DNA of 64,000 bases, from contig JAQBPY010000294.1 of NCBI GenBank assembly GCA_028287285.1, forward strand, positions 1 through 64,000, given 5' to 3'. How positions within the stretch are numbered: the first letter of the stretch is position 1; each line of letters begins with the position of its first letter. A program made the translations under genes and the position numbers. Of the stretch, positions 44,501 through 53,474 are shown one piece after another. Under the pieces are notes generated by a model that saw nothing but the letters and a program-made list of their open reading frames with translations, had not been told where the DNA came from and made no database searches. The stretch comes from Gemmatimonadota bacterium. Its GTDB lineage: Bacteria > Gemmatimonadota > Gemmatimonadetes > Gemmatimonadales > Gemmatimonadaceae.

Positions 44501-44534
44501 TCGCGTGGCCACCGTGCCACACGCCTGTAAGCGC

Positions 44535-45869
44535 CTACAGCAGCCGCGAAAGCACGGCCGCCCCACGCTCGATGACGCGATCATACCACGGACGCCTGCT
44601 GAACTCCGCCAACGTGATCTCCGAGGAGCGCGTGACGTCGTCCATGAACGTCGCATTCATCTCGCTGCCGAGCTTCGGGTTCAGGAACACCAGGTTGGAC
44701 TCATTGTTGAACGCGAGCGACCGGTTGTCGAAGTTCATCGACCCGATCGAGCCCCACACCCCATCCACGATGAACGTCTTGGAGTGCATCATCGCCGGCT
44801 GGTATTCGTAGATGCGCACACCGCTCTTGAGCAGCTCTTCGTAGCGTGAGCGGCCGGCCCACCAGGTCGTTTTCACGTCGGTGTTCTTGCTCACCGTGAG
44901 GATGCGGACGTCGACCCCGCGCTTCCGCGCCTGCTCCAGGAGCCGCCGAAAGTCATCGTCGGGCACGAAGTAGGAATTGGTGACATAGAGCGTTTTCCGC
45001 GCACCGGCAATGGAAAGGGCATTGAACCGCTCGGCCGGCGTGCTCCCGGTGGTCGGTGAGGTGAATAGCACACCGGCAACGACGCCACCATCCACCGTGG
45101 TGAATGCCTTCTTGGGAAAGTACATGTCGCCGGAGATCAATTCGCCGGTACATTCGGCCCACGCTGCGGCAAATGCGGCCTGCAGACCCATGACGGCGGG
45201 CCCTTCAAATCGCACGTTACTGTCTCTCCATTGGCCTTCCGACGCGCCATTGCCGAGCCAGTAGTCCGCCAACCCAAAGCCACCCGTGTAGGCGACCTCT
45301 CCATCAACGACTACTACACGCACATGCGAGCGGTCCGTGGCATTGTGCAGCGAATACCAGTGCAGCTGCCGCAGCAGGCCAATCTCCACGTGTGCCGCCC
45401 GAAGGCTGTCGGCCCATGATTTCTTGAGATTCGCCGACCCGAATGCGTCCAGCACCAGCAGCACGCGCACGCCGGCACGCGCTCGCTCCGCGAGAATCTT
45501 GGCCATCGTATCCGCCACCGCACCAGGCTTGGCGTAATACATCTGCACGGTGATGGTGTGACGCGCAGCGCGCAGATCGGGCCATAGACGATCATAGACC
45601 GAGCCGTTGTTCACCTGCTCTACCGCGTTGCCGGTCGTCAGGTGCAGGCTGGTATAGAGTTCCATGGCGCGCGAGAACAGGGAGTCTTCGGGGGCGGGAG
45701 CGCCGTCCTTGTCACCAATCGCCACGACAGTCTTGACCGGTGTCCCGCGCGTGATGGACAGGATACCGGCCAGCGCGAGAGTGCCTACACTCAGGACACC
45801 GAACACCACGCCAAGCCGTTTGAGTCTCAGGGTCTTTCGCATTTGGGGCTTCGACATCACATACTTCAT
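44535..45869 (-). CDS. Phospholipase D-like (cardiolipin synthase-type) protein
   Basis: 444 residues with an N-terminal membrane anchor (VFGVLSVGTLALAGILSI). Two PLD halves are present. The second has the canonical HxKxxxxD (MMHSKTFIVDGVWGSIGSMN, His about 362, Lys about 364). The first reads SHVRVVVVDGEVAYTGGFGL (His about 182), with Arg184 in place of the Lys. Cardiolipin synthases join two phosphatidylglycerols or related lipids. The anchor and PLD order fit that group, but the Lys-to-Arg change makes full activity uncertain. It is divergent from the SDR gene across 56 bases. Confidence 0.82.
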   Translation of the reverse strand: MKYVMSKPQMRKTLRLKRLGVVFGVLSVGTLALAGILSITRGTPVKTVVAIGDKDGAPAPEDSLFSRAMELYTSLHLTTGNAVEQVNNGSVYDRLWPDLRAARHTITVQMYYAKPGAVADTMAKILAERARAGVRVLLVLDAFGSANLKKSWADSLRAAHVEIGLLRQLHWYSLHNATDRSHVRVVVVDGEVAYTGGFGLADYWLGNGASEGQWRDSNVRFEGPAVMGLQAAFAAAWAECTGELISGDMYFPKKAFTTVDGGVVAGVLFTSPTTGSTPAERFNALSIAGARKTLYVTNSYFVPDDDFRRLLEQARKRGVDVRILTVSKNTDVKTTWWAGRSRYEELLKSGVRIYEYQPAMMHSKTFIVDGVWGSIGSMNFDNRSLAFNNESNLVFLNPKLGSEMNATFMDDVTRSSEITLAEFSRRPWYDRVIERGAAVLSRLL

Positions 45870-45925
45870 GCCAGCAGGCCGAGCCCGGTTATGGCCTGCC
45901 TTGTTTTCTTCCCAACTGGAGTCGC

Positions 45926-46636
45926 ATGGATTTCGCCGGACGCAGCATCGTGCTCACGGGAGTGGGGCGAGAAGGGCAGGTCGGTGAGGCAGTCGCTGCG
46001 GCGTTTGCGGAGCTCGGAGCCCGGGTCTTTCTGGTGGATCGCCAGGAGAGTGAAGCGCGTGCCCGCGCAGACGCCCTCCTCGCCGCCGGCCGCCGCGCCG
46101 CGGGCCTTGGCGTCGATCTTACCGACGAGAATTCCGTGGCCTCCCTCGCGGAACGTGTACGCGAGGCCACCGGTGGGCGCGTCCATGCGCTCGTCCACCT
46201 GGCCGGCGGCTTCACCACCAGCGGCCCGGTCGTCGAGAGCGACGCCAGCCTGTGGACGCGCCAGTTCGCCCTGAACGCCACCACCGCCTATCTCACGTCG
46301 CGCGCCTTCCTGCCCCTCCTGCGTGCATCCAGGGGCGCCATCGTCTTCTTTGCCGCCGAGACGATCCTGCCCGGAGGCAAGACGTCCGGGATGTCGGCAT
46401 ACGCGGCGGCCAAGAGCGCGCTCGTATCGCTGATGCAGACCATCGCGCAGGAAGAAGCACCCCGTGGCGTCCGCGCCAATGCGGTTGCGCCAATCTCCAT
46501 CCGCACGGCGGCCAACCTGGCCTCCATGGGTCCGGACGCCGCCTACGTGTCGCGCGAGGATGTGGCAAAGGTCGTACTGTGGCTCTGCTCCGAAGACGCC
46601 CGCGCCGTTACCGGCCAAACCATTCCCATCCGCTGA
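45926..46636 (+). CDS. Short-chain dehydrogenase/reductase (SDR)
   Basis: 236 residues, a Rossmann-fold oxidoreductase. The cofactor loop is LTGVGREGQVGEAVAAAFAE, a variant of TGxxxGxG; VDLTDENSV carries the adenine-site Asp and VHLAGG the NNAG-equivalent. The catalytic Tyr159 and Lys163 lie in SAYAAAKSALVSL. VDRQ after the second strand suggests NAD(H) preference. The C-terminus DARAVTGQTIPIR is typical of classical SDRs. The substrate is unknown. It is followed 13 bases later by the replication-initiator-like gene, so cotranscription is possible. Confidence 0.88.
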   Translation: MDFAGRSIVLTGVGREGQVGEAVAAAFAELGARVFLVDRQESEARARADALLAAGRRAAGLGVDLTDENSVASLAERVREATGGRVHALVHLAGGFTTSGPVVESDASLWTRQFALNATTAYLTSRAFLPLLRASRGAIVFFAAETILPGGKTSGMSAYAAAKSALVSLMQTIAQEEAPRGVRANAVAPISIRTAANLASMGPDAAYVSREDVAKVVLWLCSEDARAVTGQTIPIR

Positions 46637-46649
46637 GACACACCATCGC

Positions 46650-47501
46650 GTGACCGCCGTGGCTCGGCGCCGAGCTGTTTCGAGGGCGATCCGGCTGGAC
46701 CGGTCGCTCGAAGCGCTGCCCTTTTTCCGGCTCAGCGACTCCGCCGACGACGGAACCATCGCGCTCTCGGACGAAGAGGGGCGGCGCTGGCGTGTGTTGC
46801 CGAGCCCAGGTGACCGATTACCGGGCACCTTTGATCAGGATGTGTACGTCGAGCTTCTGCGCCGGTACCAGGAGGCCGGCGAGCCGGCCGACGGCGTGCT
46901 CACCTTTCCACTCCATGCCTTCCTGCGCTCCATTGGACGACGAGTGGACGGAAGCACCTACGAGCAGCTTCGGAGCTCGCTTGGCCGGTTGGAGCGTACC
47001 ATGCTCGAGTCGCAGGGGCTCTACGAGAGTGTCGCCGGGGGCGGGCGTAGCGATGTCCGGTTCACCCTGCTCACCGCGGTAGCCGTGGAACGCAAGCGCA
47101 CGACCGATCGCGAGCAGTTGACGCTCTTCCATTCCATGACGGACGCGGAGCCCGGCGTGGCCAGGGTCGTGCTGTCGGCGATCGTGCGCGAGAACCTCGC
47201 GGCAGGCCATGTGGTGAGCCTGTCGGCCGCGAGCTACTGGGCGTTGACGTCACCCGTGGCGCGGCGGCTCTACCGGCTGCTCGAGGTGGCGCGCGAGGAA
47301 GAACGTCTCACCTGGCGCATCGCGCTCGACCGGCTGGCGGAGCTCATGCCGTTGGCGCAGCGGTATCCATCACACCTCCAGCGGGTGCTCCAGCCGGCGC
47401 ACGACATGCTCACCTCGGCCGGGATTTTGCGAAACGCCGTCATTCGCCAGCAACAGCGCGAATGGTTCGTTGATTACGTGCTCGGATCACGGCCGGCCTG
47501 A
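46650..47501 (+). CDS. Replication initiator protein A (RPA family)-like protein
   Basis: 283 residues from GTG 46650 (GTG 46659 is also possible). It matches the plasmid replication initiator A pattern: EALPFFRLSDSADDGTIAL, PGTFDQDVYVELLRRYQEAG, LTFPLHAFLRSIGRRVDGST and YEQLRSSLGRLERTMLESQG, then a second winged-helix half with LTSPVARRLYRLLEVAREEE and RYPSHLQRVLQPAHDMLTSA. On plasmids such proteins bind iterons to open the origin. Here it sits among ordinary chromosomal genes, and no iterons were seen nearby. It may be a domesticated regulator or mark an integrated replicon. Confidence 0.72.
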   Translation: MTAVARRRAVSRAIRLDRSLEALPFFRLSDSADDGTIALSDEEGRRWRVLPSPGDRLPGTFDQDVYVELLRRYQEAGEPADGVLTFPLHAFLRSIGRRVDGSTYEQLRSSLGRLERTMLESQGLYESVAGGGRSDVRFTLLTAVAVERKRTTDREQLTLFHSMTDAEPGVARVVLSAIVRENLAAGHVVSLSAASYWALTSPVARRLYRLLEVAREEERLTWRIALDRLAELMPLAQRYPSHLQRVLQPAHDMLTSAGILRNAVIRQQQREWFVDYVLGSRPA

Positions 47502-47570
47502 CCATACCGGAACTCCCGCTGTCGCGCGAAGTATTGATAGGGAGCGATTTCTTTTTCAGCTGAGTTGTTC

Positions 47571-49142
47571 ATGCGTCGTCGTCCCGTTTTTCTCGCGCTG
47601 CTCGCACTTCCCCTCGTCGTCGGTGGCTTCCTGGTGCAGGATCAGGAGGCGGGCGACGGTGCGCGCACCCTCGATCAGGTGCTCGGTCTGGTATCGCAGC
47701 GCTTTGTCGACACGGTGAGCACCGCGTCACTCTACGAAAAAGCCGCGCGTGGGCTGGTGAAGGAGCTCAACGACCCGTACAGCGAGCTGTTCTCGCCCAA
47801 GGAGCTCGCGAGCTTTTCGCAGCAGACCAACGGCAAATACGCCGGCATCGGCATGCAGATCGAGGATCAGCAGGGCGCCATCACCATCAGCAAGGTGTTC
47901 CCGCATACCCCGGCCGAAGCGGCCGGCATTCGGGAGGGCGACAAGATCCTGTTCGTGGATTCGCTGTCCACGCGCGGGTGGAAGACGCAGCAGGTGTCGG
48001 ACTACCTCATTGGCGTTGCCGGCACCAAAGTCACGGTGAAATTCGGGCGGCCGGGAATCCCTGAGCCAATCGTCTCCACGTTCACGCGCCAGGTCATTCA
48101 CATCCCTGCGGTGCCCTACGCGATCGTGCTCGACCACAAGATCGGATACGTACCGGTGCAGCGCTTCAACGAGACCGCCGCTGCCGAGGTGAAATCGGCG
48201 GTGGCGGATCTCCAGAAGGCGGGTGCCAAGGGCGTGGTGCTCGACATGCGCGGAAATCCCGGCGGCATCCTGGAGCAGAGCATCGTGATGTCCAACCTGT
48301 TTCTCGAGGGTGGACAGGAAATCGTCAGCGTGCGCGGGCGCCAGAACCAAGCCCAGAATTACACCACCAAGGGCAGTCCCGCCTTTCCTGCCCTGCCGGT
48401 CACCGTCCTCACCGACGAATACACTGCCTCGGCGAGCGAGATCGTGGCCGGTGCGCTTCAGGATCATGACCGCGCGCTGGTGGTGGGCACCACGAGCTTC
48501 GGAAAGGGGCTCGTGCAAACCATTTATCCGCTCGGCGGCGGCTGGGCGCTCAAGATCACGTCGGCCAAGTGGTATACGCCAAGTGGCCGGAGTATTCAGC
48601 GTGAGCGGAAGTTCGTGAATGGAAAGTTCGTGGAGACGGAGCCCGATTCGCTCGAGACGGAAGCGAAGAAAAAGGCGCGGCCGTCGTTCAAGTCCGATGC
48701 GGGGCGTGTGGTATATGGCGGCGGCGGTGTGGCGCCTGACGTCCTTGTCCGCGACGACACGCTCACCGCGGCGGAACAGACCTTTGCGAAGCTCCTCGCG
48801 CCCAAGTCGCAGGAGGTCTATGTGATGATCGCCGACTACGCCCTGGAGCTGTCCCGCGGCGCCACGAAAGACTTTACCGTGCAGCCCCAGTGGCGTGATG
48901 AGCTGTTCACGCGGCTGGTGGCCAAGGGCGTGGTGGTCACCCGCGCGCAGTTCGATGCCGCGCAGCGCTATGTGGACCGCGTCCTCGAGCAGCGCGTCGC
49001 CCGCTTCGTGGGGGGTGATTCAACGGCCAAGCGCCGCGACCTCGCCTTCGACGCGCCGCTCCGGAAGGCATTGGAGCTGATGGAGAAAGGCAGCACCCAG
49101 CGCGATCTCTTTACCCTCGCCGCGGCGCAGCCACACAAGTAG
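47571..49142 (+). CDS. S41 carboxy-terminal processing peptidase (CtpA-like)
   Basis: 523 residues from ATG 47571; a TTG at 47565 is the only earlier option. The N-terminal membrane anchor or signal is PVFLALLALPLVVGGFL. The PDZ domain is at about 90-180 (KYAGIGMQIEDQQGAITISK, AAGIREGDKILFVD). The S41 core has KGVVLDMRGNPGGILEQSI, the catalytic Ser287 in YTASASEIVAGAL and Lys312 in TSFGKGLVQ. The 25-residue spacing matches the Ser/Lys dyad of this family. It is periplasmic and trims C-termini of exported proteins. The tail after 400 is longer than minimal CtpA. Confidence 0.92.
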   Translation: MRRRPVFLALLALPLVVGGFLVQDQEAGDGARTLDQVLGLVSQRFVDTVSTASLYEKAARGLVKELNDPYSELFSPKELASFSQQTNGKYAGIGMQIEDQQGAITISKVFPHTPAEAAGIREGDKILFVDSLSTRGWKTQQVSDYLIGVAGTKVTVKFGRPGIPEPIVSTFTRQVIHIPAVPYAIVLDHKIGYVPVQRFNETAAAEVKSAVADLQKAGAKGVVLDMRGNPGGILEQSIVMSNLFLEGGQEIVSVRGRQNQAQNYTTKGSPAFPALPVTVLTDEYTASASEIVAGALQDHDRALVVGTTSFGKGLVQTIYPLGGGWALKITSAKWYTPSGRSIQRERKFVNGKFVETEPDSLETEAKKKARPSFKSDAGRVVYGGGGVAPDVLVRDDTLTAAEQTFAKLLAPKSQEVYVMIADYALELSRGATKDFTVQPQWRDELFTRLVAKGVVVTRAQFDAAQRYVDRVLEQRVARFVGGDSTAKRRDLAFDAPLRKALELMEKGSTQRDLFTLAAAQPHK

Positions 49143-49153
49143 CGCCGTCGTTT

Positions 49154-49159
49154 TACATT
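49154..49159 (+). promoter_or_regulatory. Possible -10 element
   Basis: TACATT ends 9 bases before the ATG at 49169, again without a Shine-Dalgarno between. It lies just after the protease gene stop. Confidence 0.3.
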
Positions 49160-49168
49160 AGTTCGCGT

Positions 49169-50224
49169 ATGCGAACTCTTCCAAATTCGTTGCTCGTCGC
49201 TGCCATTGCCGCGAGCACCCTGTCCTGCGGAATGCGATCCTCGGGCAGCCGCACCATGATTGCGCCGGAAGCGGGCGAGCGTCACCTGGGCAGCATTCGC
49301 CAGCTCACCAACGGCGGCGAAAATGCCGAGGCGTATTTCAGTGCGAGCGGCAGGCAGCTGATCTTCCAGAGCACCCGCGACGGCCGGTCGTGCGACCAGG
49401 AATTCGTCATGAACGTTGACGGCTCCGAGCTGCACAAGGTATCCACCGGCACGGGCAAGACGACGTGCGGCTTTTTTTTCCAGAATGACGAGCGCGTCGT
49501 GTTCGGATCCTCGCATGCCGAGCAGCGCGACTGCCCCGAAAAGCCCGATCCGTCCAAGGGCTATGTCTGGCGCCTCGATCCGTACGACATCTACACGGCG
49601 CGTGTGGATGGCACTGAGCTCAAGCGGCTGACCAGCTACGGCGTGTACACGGCAGAAGGGGTCGTCTCACCCGATGGAAAGAAGCTCGTGTTCACGTCGT
49701 TGAAGGACGGGGATCTGGACATCTACACCATGAACATCGACGGCAGTGACCTCAAGCGTCTCACGACCACGCCTGGATACGATGGTGGTCCGTGGTGGTC
49801 GCCGGACGGCTCCAGGATCATCTATCGCGCGTGGCATCCGGTTGGTGATTCCCTGACCGTCTATCGCGACCTGCTCGCGCAGCGGCTCGTGCGCCCGAAC
49901 AAGATGGAGCTCTGGGTCATGAACGCCGACGGCAGCGGCCAGAAGCAGATCACGCAGTTAGGCGGCGCCAACTTCGGGCCGTCGTGGACTCCCGATGGCA
50001 AGCGCGTGATCTTCTCGTCGAACTACAGGCAGCCGCGCAGCGGGAACTTCGATCTGTTCCTCATCAACCTCGATGGCTCGGGGCTCGAGCAGGTCACCAC
50101 GCAGGAAAGCTTTGACGGCTTCCCCATGTTCAGCCCCGACGGCAAGAAAATCATCTGGGCGTCCAACCGGCATGACGCCAAAGCCGGCGAGACGAATCTC
50201 TTTATCGCCGATTGGGTGCCGTAG
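49169..50224 (+). CDS. TolB/PD40-type beta-propeller, probable lipoprotein
   Basis: 351 residues with a short signal ending at a Cys (LLVAAIAASTLSC). Six or so WD40-like PD40 blades are visible: AYFSASGRQLIFQSTRDGRS, VVSPDGKKLVFTSLKDGDLD, IYTMNIDGSDLKRLTTTPGY, WWSPDGSRIIYRAW, LWVMNADGSGQKQITQLGGA, SWTPDGKRVIFSSNYRQPRS and MFSPDGKKIIWASNRHDAKA. It is related to the TolB propeller but has no TolB N-terminal domain, so it is a secreted or periplasmic binding protein. Its 3' end overlaps the end of the convergent thrC by 23 bases. Confidence 0.85.
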   Translation: MRTLPNSLLVAAIAASTLSCGMRSSGSRTMIAPEAGERHLGSIRQLTNGGENAEAYFSASGRQLIFQSTRDGRSCDQEFVMNVDGSELHKVSTGTGKTTCGFFFQNDERVVFGSSHAEQRDCPEKPDPSKGYVWRLDPYDIYTARVDGTELKRLTSYGVYTAEGVVSPDGKKLVFTSLKDGDLDIYTMNIDGSDLKRLTTTPGYDGGPWWSPDGSRIIYRAWHPVGDSLTVYRDLLAQRLVRPNKMELWVMNADGSGQKQITQLGGANFGPSWTPDGKRVIFSSNYRQPRSGNFDLFLINLDGSGLEQVTTQESFDGFPMFSPDGKKIIWASNRHDAKAGETNLFIADWVP

Positions 50225-51467
50225 CCACCGTGCGTTCGAGCAGCGTGAGCGCTTCGTCGGTGGTCAGGGCGGTGTTGTCACTTTCTGGACCGCCGCCCGG
50301 ATCCTTGAGCAGGTGGCCAGTCAGCACCGCGACGACACGCTCGTCGCGGTGAATCACGCCACGAGCGGCGAGTGCGCGGACACCGGCAACACTGGCGGCG
50401 CTCGCCGGCTCACACCCCACGCCGCACTGGTCGATTACCGCCTTGGCCGCAAAGATCTCGTCGTCCGTAACGGATTCGACGACGCCATTTGTTGCTTCGA
50501 TTGCGCGGACGGCACGGTCCCACGACGCCGGATCACCAATGCGAATGGCCGTCGCGCGTGTTTCCGCGCGCACACTGATGCGCTCCGCAAAATGATTCGC
50601 GAATGACTGCGCAAAGGGAGCAGCTCCGGATGCCTGCACGGCGAGTAGCCGCGGAATACTGTTGATCAACCCCCATCGGTGTGCTTCCACGAGCGCCTTC
50701 CCGAAGGCGGAGGTGTTGCCAAGGTTGCCGGCAGGCAGCGCAATCCAGTCCGGGGCGTTCCACTCGAGCTGTTGCAGGAGCTCGAGCATGATGGTCTTCT
50801 GCCCTTCGATGCGAAATGGGTTGACGGAGTTCACGAGGTAGACGCCCAGCTTGTCGCTCGCGTCGCGCGCCAATCTCAGGCAGTCGTCGAAGTCCCCGCG
50901 TATCCTGAGCGTCCGCGCGCCGTACGCAACGGTCTGGGCGAGCTTTCCGCCCGCGACCTGGCCTTCCGGCACGAATACAAAGCTGGGGATACCGGCGTGC
51001 GCCGCATACGCACTCAGTGAGGCCGAGGTGTTGCCGGTGGACGCACACGCCACGGCGCGCGCGCCAATGCGGCGCGCCTGCGTCAGGGCAACAGTCATCC
51101 CGCGGTCCTTGAAGGATCCCGTGGGGTTGTGGCCTTCGTGCTTGATGAGCAGGCCGTTGACACCCGCGTACGCGGCGACTGCCTCTCGGCGCAGCAGCGG
51201 GGTATTGCCTTCGGGGTGGCTGACAATGGCGTCGTCGCTTGCGTCCAGCACGATGTCACGAAAGCGCCAGACGCCGGACCGTTCCCTTGCGGTGCTGCCA
51301 ACACCGATTTTCGTGGCGCGATTGTCGAACAGCTGCTTCAGCGTTGCCGTATCAGGATCGTGCTCGACGCTCAGCAGGCCGCTGCAGCTGCTGCAGGTGG
51401 AAAGGCTGGTGTCCGACGCGTACGTGCCGTTGCAGTCGGCGCATTTTACCTGTGTTTGTCCAATCAT
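50202..51467 (-). CDS. thrC: Threonine synthase
   Basis: 421 residues from the ATG at 51465-51467. It converts O-phosphohomoserine to threonine using PLP. The N-terminus carries a zinc-ribbon-like CADCNGTYASDTSLSTCSSC, common in one class of ThrC. The PLP lysine is Lys120 in HNPTGSFKDRGMTVAL. Other marks are CASTGNTSASLSAYAAHAGI, ALPAGNLGNTSAFGKAL and CGVGCEPASAASVAGVRALA. It is last in the aldo/keto reductase-MBL-thrB-thrC operon, 55 bases after thrB. The two final steps of threonine synthesis are thus together. Confidence 0.94.
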   Translation of the reverse strand: MIGQTQVKCADCNGTYASDTSLSTCSSCSGLLSVEHDPDTATLKQLFDNRATKIGVGSTARERSGVWRFRDIVLDASDDAIVSHPEGNTPLLRREAVAAYAGVNGLLIKHEGHNPTGSFKDRGMTVALTQARRIGARAVACASTGNTSASLSAYAAHAGIPSFVFVPEGQVAGGKLAQTVAYGARTLRIRGDFDDCLRLARDASDKLGVYLVNSVNPFRIEGQKTIMLELLQQLEWNAPDWIALPAGNLGNTSAFGKALVEAHRWGLINSIPRLLAVQASGAAPFAQSFANHFAERISVRAETRATAIRIGDPASWDRAVRAIEATNGVVESVTDDEIFAAKAVIDQCGVGCEPASAASVAGVRALAARGVIHRDERVVAVLTGHLLKDPGGGPESDNTALTTDEALTLLERTVATAPNRR

Positions 51468-51493
51468 GTCGTCGCTGCGTAAGGATAATTTTT

Positions 51494-51520
51494 GTCGTCC
51501 TGCGCAAAGCGAAGGACGAC
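51494..51520. repeat. Family B hairpin between thrB and thrC
   Basis: GTCGTCC (51494-51500) and GGACGAC (51514-51520) form a 7-bp stem around TGCGCAAAGCGAA, itself able to pair internally. It may act as an intra-operon hairpin that affects thrC expression or mRNA stability. Confidence 0.5.
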
Positions 51521-51522
51521 AT

Positions 51523-52479
51523 TCATAACCGCCGAACCGTCGTTCCTTCCACATCAACTTCTGTCACCGTCGCCGTACACTCGATCCCCAGCACGCTGTA
51601 CGCCTCGCTCATCGCGCGAGCAATGCGCTGCGCCACGTCCGCATCATCGGAAAGCGCAAACGCCGTGGGCCCGGCCCCCGATATCGATGCGCCGAGTGCC
51701 CCAGCCGCCATGGCTGCGCGCTTTGCTTCCATGAAGCCAGGAATCATGGGCGCACGCGCCGGCTCGGCAATGCGGTCATCGATTGCGCGGCCCAACAGTC
51801 CAACGTCGTTCGTGTAGCAGGCCGCGATCATGGCCCCCACCTGTGCGAGCTGGTGCGTCACATCGGACAACGGCACCAACTTCGGCAACGCGCGGCGCGC
51901 CATCGACGTCGAGAGCCGCTGTGCGGGGTGCACGAGAATGATCCGCAATTTGGCAGGCACGGGCAGACGAATGATGTCGATGGGGTCGATGCAGCGAATG
52001 AGCGTAATCCCACCAAAGAGTGCAGGTGCGATGTTGTCGAGGTGTCGCGCCGCGACCTTCGCCTCGGCAACAAGACAGCACTCGAGCACTGCATTCACGT
52101 CCAGGACATCACCGTACAACGCATTCGTGGCCACGGCGCCAGCCACCGCCGATGCCGCGCTTCCCCCCTGCCCTCCCGACAGCGGAAGTCCTTTGCGCAC
52201 CGTCAGCGCAATGCCCGGCGCCGGCGCAACAACACCGTGCCGGCCCGCCGCAAAGGAGACGGCAGCCGACGCAATGGCCGCAGCATGTCGCGTAGCGGCA
52301 CGCGGGAGATCGGCGTGCCCCGGGTCCAGCACGGTCACACCGGGCGCATCCCACCACTCGGCAACTACCTCATCGCGCAATCCGGCAATGGCGCAGCCCA
52401 CGACGTCAAGGCCTGGCCCCAGGTTGCCAATGCTGCCTGGCGTGCTTGCGACAAAACGCGCATGGCGCTCCGTCACCAT
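51523..52479 (-). CDS. thrB: Homoserine kinase
   Basis: 318 residues from the ATG at 52477-52479, just before the conserved VASTPGSIGNLGPGLDVVGC. It phosphorylates homoserine for threonine synthesis. The GHMP-kinase phosphate loop is GLPLSGGQGGSAASAVAGAV, and the C-terminal GHMP motif is GALGASISGAGPTAFAL. The length is usual. The start overlaps the end of the MBL-fold gene by 7 bases, and thrC follows on the same strand. Confidence 0.93.
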   Translation of the reverse strand: MVTERHARFVASTPGSIGNLGPGLDVVGCAIAGLRDEVVAEWWDAPGVTVLDPGHADLPRAATRHAAAIASAAVSFAAGRHGVVAPAPGIALTVRKGLPLSGGQGGSAASAVAGAVATNALYGDVLDVNAVLECCLVAEAKVAARHLDNIAPALFGGITLIRCIDPIDIIRLPVPAKLRIILVHPAQRLSTSMARRALPKLVPLSDVTHQLAQVGAMIAACYTNDVGLLGRAIDDRIAEPARAPMIPGFMEAKRAAMAAGALGASISGAGPTAFALSDDADVAQRIARAMSEAYSVLGIECTATVTEVDVEGTTVRRL

Positions 52480-53474
52480 GCGCGCGTTTCTCCAAAGCGC
52501 GCCACCCAGAGGCGCGACGCATCGTAGCCGCGCTGGACCCATGCAGTGGCGGCACGCCGTGGAGGCTCGTCCATTGGTTCATCCGTCAGCCGGAACGTCC
52601 CCCAGTGGATGGCCAGCATCAACGGGAGCGGCGCCTTGGGATGCCTGGCCACGAGATCCGTGAACGCCTGCACCGCCTCGTCGGGGTCCACGTGCACCAC
52701 ATGCATGAACCACCGCGGATCGTACGCGCCCACGGGCATCATCACCAGATCGAACGGCCCGCACGCCGCCGACACCGCGCCGAACTCGGGATGGTATGCC
52801 GTGTCACCAACGAAGTAGCCGCGTTTTCCCTCTGCCTCGAACGCATAGCCACACCATAACGTCCGGTTCCGGTCACCCGCACGCCGGGCGCTGAAATGCC
52901 TCGCGAGCGTGCCGGTGACCTTCAACCCCTTCACCGTGGCGGACTGCCACCAATCCAGCTCGTGGATGTTCCGCACTCCCCACGCACGGACATAGGCGCC
53001 AAGACCAAGCGGCACGACCCACGTGGCCTGTGGATGCTCACGGGCGAGGCGCTTCACGGCCGGCTTGTCGAGATGATCGTAGTGGCTGTGCGACAGCAGC
53101 ACCACGTCCAGCGGAGGAAGCGCACCGATATCGACGGCCGGCGGCATCAGCCGGCGCGGCCCCATCCACTGCACCGGAAACGCCCGCTCGCTGAACACCG
53201 GGTCCGTGATGATGTTCAGGGCCCCAAGCTGGATCAGGATGGTGGAGTGACCGACCCACGTCGCCGTACATGTCCCGGCCTCACCACGCGGATGCACAAA
53301 GGCCGGCAATGCGGTGGCTTGAGAGCCGTAGGCCGGGCTGGGTACGTGCTCTTGCTTGCGACGCTCGAGCGTCCAACGGAGGACGTCCCGGAACCCACGA
53401 GGCTCACTGTCAGGCCATGGATTTCGAAATCGACCGTCCGGACCGTGATGCGCGGGTGTTATTCCGTCGCCCAC
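52473..53474 (-). CDS. Metallo-beta-lactamase-fold hydrolase (NAPE-PLD/UlaG-like)
   Basis: 333 residues from GTG 53472-53474. The MBL signature is VVLLSHSHYDHLDKPAVKRL (HxHxDH), preceded by TATWVGHSTILIQLGALNII with TDPVFSERAFPVQWMGPRR. Further metal ligands lie in KVTGTLARHFSARRAGDRNR, GYFVGDTAYH and MLAIHWGTFRLTDEPMDEPP. The pattern matches N-acyl-phosphatidylethanolamine phospholipase D-like hydrolases. The substrate here is unknown. Its start overlaps the aldo/keto reductase stop by 16 bases, and its end overlaps thrB by 7. Confidence 0.87.
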   Translation of the reverse strand: MGDGITPAHHGPDGRFRNPWPDSEPRGFRDVLRWTLERRKQEHVPSPAYGSQATALPAFVHPRGEAGTCTATWVGHSTILIQLGALNIITDPVFSERAFPVQWMGPRRLMPPAVDIGALPPLDVVLLSHSHYDHLDKPAVKRLAREHPQATWVVPLGLGAYVRAWGVRNIHELDWWQSATVKGLKVTGTLARHFSARRAGDRNRTLWCGYAFEAEGKRGYFVGDTAYHPEFGAVSAACGPFDLVMMPVGAYDPRWFMHVVHVDPDEAVQAFTDLVARHPKAPLPLMLAIHWGTFRLTDEPMDEPPRRAATAWVQRGYDASRLWVARFGETRAW

